Source of the DNA: Cytospora piceicola | Taxonomy: Eukaryota > Ascomycota > Sordariomycetes > Diaporthales > Cytosporaceae | Reading direction: 5' to 3' | Assembly: GCA_023375675.1 (NCBI GenBank) | Contig: JALQBC010000002.1 | Coordinates: 1,736,001-1,800,000, forward strand | Length of the DNA: 64,000 nucleotides | In this document: piece by piece, positions 55,434-64,000 of the stretch | Position numbering within the stretch: the stretch's first letter is position 1 | Layout: every line of letters begins with the position of its first letter | Notes under the pieces: generated by a model | Told to the model about the DNA's origin: nothing | The model's database searches: none | Seen by the model: the letters and a program-made list of their open reading frames with translations, nothing else | Made by a program: the position numbers and the translations under genes

Positions 55434-56813
55434 TCATTTGCCCTCATTCGCGGCATGTATAGCAGCATACACCTCCGTCTCAACATCAGTCCACAACTTC
55501 AACACCTGGTCATCACCGAAAGGCAATATCTGCGTAGCCACTACGCCCGCCACGCCCTGTTCCCGGTCACACCACCACCAGCAGTTCGCCATACCTGCCC
55601 AGTGAGCCGTGGTCTTGCTCCTACCCGTCACTCCGCCGTTGCTGAGCATGAAGGTGAGTCCCCATCCCTGAGGTGGGTTGCCTGGGACAGGGTAGACATC
55701 CGGGATCTTGTTGGTCAGCTCGGGCTTTGCAGAACCCATACCCTGGCGACCAAAGTCCGGAAAGTCTGGGATCTGGTTTGTGAACATCTCGGCCACAGTC
55801 GAGGGCTTCAAGATCTCAACCCCGGTCTTGGGGCATTTTCCATCGTTGAGGAACATGGCCAGTATCTCTGCGCGTGTCAGTTAGCACAGTGGAGACCAAA
55901 GAGAGTTTCAAAGTTTGAAGGGGCAAGGAACTGGGCTTACTGCAATAATCCCTCGGCTTGCCAAACATGCCTGCTCCTCCACCATTGAAGAACCCATCAG
56001 CCTCGTCCTTGTTTCTGACTACAAGGGCCCCCCGGAGCAGATGGTCTCGTGGGCGCAGATTGCCGTTCTGGTCACGATGGTTCATGTACGCCAGTTTTGA
56101 CTTCATTTCCTCCGTGGGGAACATCGACATCTCCTCAATGCCTAAAGGCTTGAAAATGTTTTCCCTCATATAGTCGTTGAGTTTCTGACCCGTCACTCTC
56201 TCGAGGACGATGCCAGCCCAGTCGATACCAACCTAAGATCAAGTTAGCCACTTTGTCCCGATCAAAAACACAACCCAACCCAACTTACACTGTACTCCCA
56301 ACCCTCACCAGGCTGGTATGACAGCGGGAATACCACATCCTCGAACCGGCCACTGAGCTCATCCACCCCAGCGGGGAAACCCCAGTCCCTCAACCTCTCA
56401 TTGAAGGGCGTATACCCAAAGCCACCAGTGTGGCTCAGCATCATCCGCAAGGTAATCTGCCTCTTCTTGTCCTCCAGCGTCCCGTCCTCCTTCAGCACCT
56501 TCAGCGTCTTCAGCTCGGGGCACAGGTTCTCAACCTGCTCCCCGTCGTCGAGCTTCAGCAGGCCCCTCTCAACGAGTTGCATGCAAGCAACGCCCGTGAT
56601 CATCTTGGTGAATGATGCTAGCCAGAAGACATTATCGACAGTCATGTCTTCATGGCCAGCTACGCCACGGCCGCCAGCTGCGTGTGCGAAGAGCTCCTCG
56701 CCATCTCTGCCCAGCACCACGACGGCGGCGCCCGGGATGTCTTTTCGGCGGTCGTTACAGGCCGAGTCAACGGTGGATCGGAGCGTGTTGAGGGTCTTCT
56801 CGGTGAACTGCAT
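55434..56813 (-). CDS. beta-lactamase-like serine esterase/hydrolase
   Basis: Exons 56813-56289, 56232-55941 and 55867-55434 (minus strand) give 416 residues. FWLASFTKMITGVACMQLVE contains the S-x-x-K motif (Ser67, Lys70). GWEYSVGIDWAG supplies the catalytic Tyr (Tyr174), split by the first intron, and WGLTFMLSNGG plus TAHWAGMANCWWW is the C-terminal HxG-equivalent. MLSHTGGFGY and GAGMFGKPRDYC are also typical. Known for the family: class-C-beta-lactamase-like enzymes of fungi are mostly esterases or acyltransferases (LovD, EstB types), not antibiotic-degrading. No signal peptide, so intracellular. It is divergent from the Baeyer-Villiger monooxygenase gene, whose ester product it could hydrolyse (inference). 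Confidence 0.9.
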
Positions 56814-58102
56814 CGTGGAAATGTCAAGTCGGGTATACCTCCATTCTCTCTCTGTAGGAAACCTCCTGGGTCTGAGCTACATTATATAAAGGTCAAAGTC
56901 GTCCAAGATGATCGGTGTCATCTCTCCGTGGCATCCGCCGAAGGTGTATCCATTCGAGCACGGAGGCCATCCTGTGGATCCATCATGCAATTGAGCTGCG
57001 CGGCCATGCCGTGGGACGATGATGATGCGTTGCTACTGGAGTCATCTGATGAGGTCGTGGCCTGCTCCGTGCCGAGCAGCTCCGGAATATCAATGCCATT
57101 ATCTCCCGTGAACCCGAGCCGATGGGAACCCGAAAGGCGGGGGTAGCCAATAGGTATGTGGCGCTATGGCCTGCCTGTATGGATGCACCCCTTTTTTGAG
57201 TTACTGCGGATGCGGAACCACATGGTGTCCCCGAACGCAGAAAGATGGAGTGCGGCCGACTTGATGAGGGAGTGCCGATATGTGTTCCCCCATGACGATT
57301 GATGATCGGTGTTTAGGTCGGTCTCGTCAGAAGACTTCCAGGTATTGATGAACTGTAGCAGAACAGATTGAGACGATCCGGGGGCTGTGGATGCACGTAG
57401 TCACATGCGGCCGTCTGGCCCCACTCAGGAAATAGCATGAAGTGGAGAGAGCGTGGTCTTGGCTGCCATCAGAACCGCAAACAGCGATGGGGCGTGATGC
57501 TGCATCGTGAAGTGTTGACAGCATCCCCTCATCCTGACATCAACTGGGAGTATAAAGTGTAACGTAAACAACGAGAAGGCTGGCATAAGGTTTCTATCGA
57601 GAGGGGTCAAGTGGTACCCATGTCCATATGCGAGCATGAGCCTCGATGATGTGAACAGTCAATGGGCGTTCGTGTATGATATCTGTTCCTTTCTGAATAC
57701 ATGATAGGCTCGTTGTTTTGTTCAGATAGTCTTTGGACAAACTAGGTTGAGAACCCGGGCAGGGCATAAAGACGAAGTGGGAGCCTTCGGTCAGCTGAGA
57801 CGCTCAGCCCGGCTATTTGATTTACCCGGTTTTCTCCAAATATGCAGTCTGTATTGGCAAAAGCAGCTGGAGTATTGGGGACTGTGATGAAGCTTGCTTT
57901 GAAGAATGTGGGGAAGTGCGATGCAGTTCAGCGTGGTGTAACTCGGGGTCGAGTACTTAAGTTAGGTCCGCCGCCATGGTCCGCCGCGGCCTGGTCTATC
58001 GAACCTCTTTCTAGTTTATGTATCATATACGATCGTATATGTCGTCTCCAAATTGAAGCTCCTAATACTTATGATCATATATACCAACGTGTCTTAGATA
58101 TT
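56814..58102. promoter_or_regulatory. divergent region between esterase and Baeyer-Villiger monooxygenase genes
   Basis: 1.29 kb without a supportable gene. It would carry the control region of both enzymes. ORFs within are short. The right end near 58010-58090 is AT-rich with palindromic ATACGATCGTAT at about 58026. Confidence 0.5.
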
Positions 58103-60039
58103 ATGGGTGACCCAACTAATCCGACCGTCCCGAACTTGGAGAAGAAGTTCAAGACTGAACTCACAGACTACTCCATTAGTCATGGGGACAGGACTGGCCC
58201 CTATGCAAATGATCTTGATTTAGATGCTCTGATAGTCGGAGCAGGCTTCAGTGAGCTCTCTCACCACAATCTTTCCTCCCAGATCTGGTGCGGCAGGCTG
58301 ACCCTGCGTGCTCTTAGGCGGCATCTTCATGCTCAAAACCCTTCGAGAGCGCGGCCTCAATGTTGTTATCTTCGAAGCCGGCAACAACACAGGTGGGACA
58401 TGGCGGTGGAATTGCTACCCGGGGGCGCGTGTCGACTCGGCTGTCCCTGAGTATGAGTTCTCCTGGCCCGAGGTGTATAATACCTGGAACTGGACAACCA
58501 ATTACCCTAACTATGAGGAGCTGCGACTGTATTTTGACCATGTGGATAAGGTCATTGGGGTAAAGAAGGACTGTTCCTTCAACACCGTGGTGACCGGGGC
58601 AGACTTTGACACGGCGGCGGGCAAGTGGATCGTTACCACGGCAGATGGCCGCACCACCAGGGCGAAATTCTTGATTCTAGGTTCCGGGTTTGTGAGTATC
58701 TCTGCCAACGATGATGCAGGAAAACATGGGACTGACCTAATCGTCCATCGATCAGGCCGCAAAGCGCTACATCCCCGCCTGGCCAGGTATCGAGAAGTTC
58801 AAAGGCATCCTCCACCACTCGTCCTTCTGGCCCGACGACCATATCGACGTCAGTGGGAAGCGCTGCGCCGTCATCGGCACGGGTGCATCAGGAGTCCAGA
58901 TCGCGCAGGAATGGGCGCCCGTCGCGGGATCTCTCAAGGTCTTCCAGCGGACACCCAACCTCGCCCTGCCCATGCGCAAGAGGCCTCTCACCGTCGAAGA
59001 GCAGACCGCCTCCAAGAAGTGGTACCGCCAGCTCTTCGAGATGCGCGAGCAGACCTTTGCAGGTTTCCTGTACAATATCAGCGAGAAGGCCACCTCCGAC
59101 GACGAACCGGACGAGCGGCAGAACTTTTACCAGACCCTCTGGGACAGAGGAGGGTTCTACTTCTGGCTGGGCAATTACTCCAACATGATTAGTGACCCAG
59201 AGAGTAACAAGGAGGCGTACCAATTTTGGGCCAAGAAGGTCCGAAGCCGCGTCGGTGATCCAAGGAAGCGGGATCTACTCGCGCCACTGGATATGCCTCA
59301 CTACTTTGGCGTGAAGAGACCGTGCCTGGAGCAGAACTATTATGAGCAGTTTAACCGGGAGAATGTGGACGTTGTCGATGTGTCGAAGAACGGTATCAAG
59401 GAGTTCGATGAGACCGGAGTGACGCTCAAGGATGGAACGCACTATGACCTAGACGTGGTTGCCATCGCCACAGGCTTCGTAAGTCATCCCACTGTTCGTG
59501 TCTGACTTCAACCACTGACCTCTCTTTTACCACAGGATGTTTCAACCGGTGGAATGACCCAGATGGGTCTCAAGTCCATCAACTCTACTGATCTGGCATC
59601 AGAATGGAAGACCTCCGCCAACACCTACCTGGGGATCACTGTGTCGGGTTATCCTAACATGTTTCACATGTACGGTCTTCATGGCCCGACGCTCATCTCC
59701 AATGGCCCATCCACTGTAGAGGTCCAAGGCCGCTGGATCGCTGATGCCATCACCAAGGTCCGGCGTGAGGGCATCAAGTATGTGGACGCGACCCAAGAGG
59801 CGACGAAGGCCTGGAAGAGCCATATCAACGAGTTGAGCGATGCCACGCTGTTCCCGACTACCAAGAGCACGTACATGGGTGGCAATGTACCTGGTAAGGC
59901 GTTCGAGCAAGTTAACTATGCGGGCGGGATCCCGGCGTACAAGTCGGAAATCCGGGCGGCTTTGAGGGACTGGAAGGGTTTCAATGTGGTGAAGGAGGCT
60001 GCCGGAAAGGCCACGACTAACGGCACGGCCAGGTTGTAG
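58103..60039 (+). CDS. flavin-dependent Baeyer-Villiger monooxygenase
   Basis: Exons 58103-58250, 58318-58691, 58756-59478 and 59536-60039 give 582 residues. The first intron lies inside the FAD motif, rebuilt as GAGFSG (46-51). The class B fingerprint FKGILHHSSFWP (189-200, F-x-G-x3-H-x3-W-P) and a second nucleotide motif GTGASG (215-220, NADPH) are present, as is VVAIATGF near residue 414. GGTWRWNCYPGARVDS is typical of cyclohexanone/phenylacetone-type members. Known for the family: inserts one oxygen next to a ketone, making an ester or lactone. The ATG at 58103 is chosen as the last one before the Rossmann fold that gives a normal length. The upstream open frame has extra, unlikely ATGs. 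Substrate unknown. Confidence 0.93.
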
Positions 60040-60344
60040 TTCTCCTAGAATAGGCTTAGTAGACCAAGAGAGTACGGATACATACCTAAGTGGTTTCCTG
60101 GTCTTCCGAAGAGGCCACTCGTTCCCCCTTAGAATGTAATTGGCTGGAACACTTGTCACATTGCACTCCTCACAGGAATGGCGCCTGACGGGACGCCCTT
60201 GGTCGGATGGGTTGAATGCCTGGCTCTATTTCCATCATCTCTTGCCCTCCGTTCTAATGGTATACAATGCAGCATACATTTGGCTCATGATGTGCCGTTC
60301 AGCACCTGCCAAAAAAAAAAAGCTCGTCCATGACTATCCGTCGT
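60040..60344. other. convergent intergenic region
   Basis: 3' regions of the monooxygenase gene (+) and QCR8 (-), with an A11 run at 60311-60321. No gene. Confidence 0.5.
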
Positions 60345-61067
60345 TTACTCCTCCGCATCGGCGAACTCAGCAATACCGGCCTTGGAGTTGAGGTAGTGGT
60401 TCCTGTTGCAGTTGTCAGCTATTATCCCAGCTTGCCTTGCCGCCTGAGAACACCCTCCGCTTTGGGTCACTCCAGGCATCCGTCTCGGCACCGTATGTGC
60501 ACTCACCTGTGGATAGCCCAGTCCATGATGTAGTAAGCAGCGATGAATGGGGGGATGACGTAGAGGACCTGTGCGCTGGCTCGTCGCCATGTGTTGAAGA
60601 CGGCGGAGTGGGCGGCACCGGCGAAGGGGTTCTGTCGGTTGGGAGCCAGACCGTAGGTCACAATGCCCTTTTGCTTCTGGACGGGGGTTCCTGTTGCGTG
60701 GCAAGTATCGTCAGTGCCCGTTGCCTTGTTGATAATGTGCCTTGCCCGACAGTCGCAGCGGTCTCGAGGTTCAATCGTTCAAAGACCCTCCAAGACGTTC
60801 CCAATGTCGAAAGTCGTTATTTGTGTTTTGCTTCTCCTCCTGGTTCTCCGCTACTCGTCGTTTCTGGTCACTTACCAAAGCCGCCGTATCCACCGAGGTA
60901 CCTGTCAGAGGTTAGCAAAGCCGTCGCGATGTCGCCAAACAGCTCCCGAAGCACCGCAAAGAAAAGCCGCGGTCCACCACCTGCTCGCGCTGTCAAACTC
61001 ACTTGTTGTACATGCCGAGGGGCGCATCGCTGCCACCGCCACTGAGAAGGATCTGAGTAGGTCTCAT
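60345..61067 (-). CDS. qcr8: cytochrome bc1 complex subunit 8 (Qcr8)
   Basis: Four exons (61067-61003, 60901-60876, 60690-60507, 60402-60345, minus strand) encode 110 residues. Exon 2 is only 26 nt (YLGGYGGFG). The product begins MRPTQILLSGGGSDAPLGMY, then TPVQKQKGIVTYGLAPNRQN, PFAGAAHSAVFNTWRR, the TM helix VLYVIPPFIAAYYIMDWA and the tail NHYLNSKAGIAEFADAEE. This order and length are those of fungal Qcr8 (ubiquinone-binding protein QP-C), a single-span inner-membrane subunit of respiratory complex III next to cytochrome b. All junctions keep phase. It shares a 414-bp divergent promoter with prohibitin, another inner-membrane protein. Confidence 0.93.
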
Positions 61068-61481
61068 CTTGATTGTAGGGTTATCGATTGACGTGTGAGG
61101 AGGGATCAACGGACGGAGGCGCTGTGATTATCGTGAAGAATTGACCGGGCAGAGGCTCTTTCGAAGTTCGGCCGTCGTTGGAAATCGGAACCAATCCATT
61201 GGACTTGGAGCGGGCTAAGCCGGGAATAGCTTAGTGCGCCTCAGAGCGTCACCATGTACCTATGTACCTCCGTAATGCGCTTGTATTCCGTACCGAAAAG
61301 TTCCCACCGTAAAGCACGGGCCATCTGAAGCTTTCTGGAGCTCAATCAATCACTTATCGACTCCGACTTCGACTCCATCAGATATCAGCCGAGCAATAGC
61401 CACTTCGTTCTTTTTTTTCACACACAGCAGAACGACAGTCAGTCCGTCAGTCAAGGCCGCTGTCTTCATACTCCCTACAAG
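61068..61481. promoter_or_regulatory. divergent promoter of QCR8 and prohibitin-1
   Basis: Only 414 bases between the two ATGs. GTACCTATGTACCTCC lies near 61255 and a T10 tract near 61411. No ORF of note. Both products are mitochondrial inner-membrane proteins, so shared regulation is plausible. Confidence 0.55.
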
Positions 61482-62391
61482 ATGGCGCAGTTTAACCCAA
61501 ACGTCCTCCGGAATATCTACCGGCTCGCCCTCCCAGCAGCCGTCGGCGTGAGCTTGGCCAGTCAGTCCATATACGATGTTCAGGGCGGCTCGCGCGCCGT
61601 CATCTTCGACCGGGTGTCCGGAGTGAAGGAGGGCGTCATCAACGAGGGCACACACTTCCTGATCCCCTGGTTGCAAAAGAGCATCCTCTTCGACGTGCGG
61701 ACCAAGCCCCGCATGATCGCCACCACGACGGGGTCCAAGGATTTGCAGATGGTCAGCTTGACGTTGAGGGTGCTGCACAGGCCGGATGTGCAGGCTTTGC
61801 CTAAGATCTACCAGGTCTGTTGTTTTCTTTCTCTAATGTAACCTGTTTGCCAAGATACAGCTCGACTGACCAATTACCTTCCAGTCCCTCGGCCAAGACT
61901 ACGACGAGCGAGTCCTCCCCTCCATCGGCAACGAAGTCCTCAAGTCCATCGTCGCCCAGTTCGACGCAGCCGAGCTCATCACCCAGCGCGAGGCTGTCTC
62001 CCAGCGCATCCGGAACGACCTGCTGAAGCGCGCGGCCGAGTTCAACATCGCGCTCGAGGACGTCTCCATCACCCACATGACCTTCGGCAAGGAGTTCACC
62101 AAGGCGGTCGAGCAGAAGCAGATCGCCCAGCAGGACGCCGAGAGGGCGCGCTTCATCGTCGAGAAGGCCGAGCAGGAGAGGCAGGCTAACGTCATCCGCG
62201 CCGAGGGTGAGGCCGAGAGTGCCGACGCCATCGCCAAGGCCATCGCCAAGTCCGGCGACGGGCTGATCCAGATCCGAAAGATCGAGGCGAGCCGGGAGAT
62301 CGCGCAGACGCTGGCGAGCAACCCCAACGTTGCCTACTTGCCGGGTGGGAAGCAGGGGACGAATATCTTGCTGAACGCCGGGCGCGCATAA
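61482..62391 (+). CDS. phb1: prohibitin-1 (mitochondrial inner-membrane scaffold)
   Basis: Exons 61482-61814 and 61885-62391 with a 70-nt intron give 279 residues. An N-terminal hydrophobic segment ([15 protein letters not shown]) acts as membrane anchor. The SPFH/PHB domain reads [37 protein letters not shown], then [20 protein letters not shown]. The coiled coil follows: [37 protein letters not shown]. The end [20 protein letters not shown] is typical of Phb1 rather than Phb2. Known for the family: ring-shaped hetero-oligomers with Phb2 in the inner membrane that hold and protect newly made respiratory subunits and interact with the m-AAA protease. Confidence 0.96.
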
Positions 62392-63056
62392 GCAGGAAGT
62401 TGTGCTGAGTAGCGTTGAGAGATGGAAATGCTGGTGAAAGCCTTTGAGGTTGGGTGGTGGGACGGGTATCATCGCAGCGATGAGTGCCGCTCTGTGGGCT
62501 GCTTGGAATGCGGCTCGTGTACATTTACACCGGAGATGAGGTTTATGGGATCTCGTCTACTCCACTTTGAATGATTAATGGCAAAACTCCCTTTTTTGAA
62601 AGCAACGCCATGCGTGGATTTATACACTACGACGCCTCTCTATGCATTCCTTTACTTGTATCATTTCTGCTGTGAATCAACCGCACAACCCGGAACTACC
62701 GCCAAGGCGACAGTACATCGCGTAATAGGGGTAAAGCCCACAATACAGTAGCGAACGGTATGATGTCAAGTAATGTCACCTGAGAAAGTATCACATGGCT
62801 CTCGAGTCGGCTGCCCTATAGAGAGATAAGCTCTTGTCTGTAAGGCAGCCTGCGTTGCTGAGAGCTACAGGGAGGTGCAACTTAGAATAGGAGGAAGTCG
62901 AAGATGTTACTAAAGGAAAAAAGGGAACCTTACCGGTCCTACTTATTAGGTGAAGGGCCACTGATGAGATTTATTCGTGTCATTGGGTGCTCCTTCGCTG
63001 AAAATTTGCTGTAGAAATCTACGCTCCAATGTTCAAATCTCAAGGTCGTAGCTTAC
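62392..63056. other. convergent intergenic region
   Basis: 3' regions of prohibitin (+) and the exonuclease gene (-). No supportable gene, RNA or repeat. Confidence 0.5.
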
Positions 63057-64000
63057 TTATGGTGCCTCAAGAAACTCTTCGGTAAGCAGAGCTCCTTGCT
63101 CGGTGCCAACCGAATCCTCGCCCTCCTGTGTATCTGGGCTCCAGCCTGGCTCCCTGAGGCTCCCATCGACAAATTTCCAACCATCCGACTTCATCGATGA
63201 CCATTCCTTTTGGACCTTCAGGCGGGCTAGCTCACCAGCAGCCCTCGCATCCTCAGCGCTGTCGTGACCGTCCCCCGTATCCAATTGGATGCGTCGTTTC
63301 AGGTGCACCTCCATGAGGATCTTGAGGCTGTTTCGAATGGGCAGCCCTCTCCTGTGAGGATAAAGCAAAATGGTGTCGACAAGTTTGGGGTGGACCATAC
63401 GCATGGCGTTCAAGTCGTTCTCGAGGCCGTGACCGATGAGGACAGTGTCAGGGCTGATCAGGGAGAAGAGCAAGTCGCGAGCAACTTCGGGCGAAGAGAC
63501 TTTTTGCAGGATTTTCCTCTCGCCGGGTTTCTGCTCAGGGGCCTTCCAGTCTTTGGTCCAAGACACCCCCCGTGCCAAGTCCTCCGGCCAGACACCGCTG
63601 TATCGCGAGTTGAGATCCAGAATCTCGCCAAAGGGCTGGACCAGCACATCGACCAACTCCGCGCCGTCAGGCCATGACGTCGCAGTCACCCGGATGAGCT
63701 CCATCCCATAGACGGTGTAGCCCATCTCGCAGTCGAAGCAAACGGCCTTCGCGACGTCAGGCCTGTCGTTTTCTGGAGCTGCCGCGTAATTCCACACCGT
63801 GGCAAGTCTCTTGGGATCACTGGTCTTCCAGACGTGGTTAGCTCCCTGGACGCAACCTGGCGATTCACCGGCATCTTGTTCACAGCACCGGTATCGCTTG
63901 GGGACGTAAGAGGTGTCTCCCTTTGGACGATCGGGAAGGTACTGTCTTCCCGGGTGGTGAGTACACTTCCCACCAGAGGCCAATTCACCCGTCTCGAGGT
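63057..64000 (-). CDS. RNA exonuclease, DEDDh type (REX3-like), 5' end outside the window
   Basis: The frame is open to the right edge, so the N-terminus is missing. About 314 codons are visible. GGKCTHHPG, with CCEQDAGESPGCVQG further on, is a Cys/His-rich segment found before the nuclease domain in REX3-type proteins. The exonuclease core starts KAVCFDCEMGYTVYGMELIR (first D and E), continues LVQPFGEILDLNSRYSG, LIGHGLENDLNAMRM (H-G-L-x-N-D) and ends GDGHDSAEDARAAGEL (H and last D). All five DEDDh residues are visible. Known for the family: 3'-5' trimming of snRNA, RNase MRP/P and 5S or other stable RNAs. The acidic C-terminal tail is variable. Confidence 0.88.
   Translation of the reverse strand, partial: LETGELASGGKCTHHPGRQYLPDRPKGDTSYVPKRYRCCEQDAGESPGCVQGANHVWKTSDPKRLATVWNYAAAPENDRPDVAKAVCFDCEMGYTVYGMELIRVTATSWPDGAELVDVLVQPFGEILDLNSRYSGVWPEDLARGVSWTKDWKAPEQKPGERKILQKVSSPEVARDLLFSLISPDTVLIGHGLENDLNAMRMVHPKLVDTILLYPHRRGLPIRNSLKILMEVHLKRRIQLDTGDGHDSAEDARAAGELARLKVQKEWSSMKSDGWKFVDGSLREPGWSPDTQEGEDSVGTEQGALLTEEFLEAP

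Noticed and set aside
55308..55988. 226-codon plus-strand frame
   Set aside because: Antisense to two exons and an intron of the esterase gene, and composition matches a shadow frame.

Overview
The window is nuclear DNA of a filamentous ascomycete (Pezizomycotina, most likely a Sordariomycete; inferred). Most genes have short GT...AG introns, coding exons are GC-rich, intergenic DNA is AT-richer, and the gene set is typically fungal: AA11 LPMO, HET-domain protein, fungal-type kinase, CorA-like membrane protein, QCR8, prohibitin, Gis2. Exon models were read by eye from splice consensus, reading phase and family resemblance. They have not been checked against RNA or databases. Several open frames begin with TTG or GTG, so I moved those starts to the first plausible ATG.

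Layout. 0-30 kb is mostly housekeeping: the 3' end of an unknown gene, NAA10 acetyltransferase (-), an SDR oxidoreductase (+), a Sae2/CtIP DNA-end resection factor (-), the seven-CCHC protein Gis2 (+), an FAD polyamine-oxidase-like enzyme (-), a cytochrome b5-acyl-CoA dehydrogenase fusion (+), a Ubp3/USP10-like deubiquitinase (+) closely followed by a coiled-coil protein (+), a DUF952 protein (-), Nup85-like nucleoporin (-), a small mitochondrial-type protein (+) and an amidase (-).

About 30-52 kb is an AT-richer accessory island. It holds two short proteins that seem to form a small family (one interrupted by an in-frame TGA), one on each side of a fungal-type protein kinase. It also holds a two-TM CorA-like protein, a kinase N-lobe relic, a calycin-like protein, a dual-specificity phosphatase, a HET-domain protein, an AT-rich stretch that looks RIP-mutated, a secreted protein, a protein with a duplicated helix-turn-helix-like module, and a long unknown ORF interrupted by one in-frame TAG. 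Kinase, HET and CorA-like genes are typical of fungal self/non-self and stress-response regions. The small-protein pair is the part I consider most likely to be undescribed.

52-64 kb returns to metabolic and housekeeping genes: a secreted AA11 chitin LPMO (-), a beta-lactamase-like esterase (-) divergent from a Baeyer-Villiger monooxygenase (+), which could act in series on a ketone, then QCR8 (-) and prohibitin-1 (+) sharing a 414-bp divergent promoter, and the 3' part of an RNA exonuclease (-) running off the right edge. No rRNA, tRNA, CRISPR or intact transposon was recognised.
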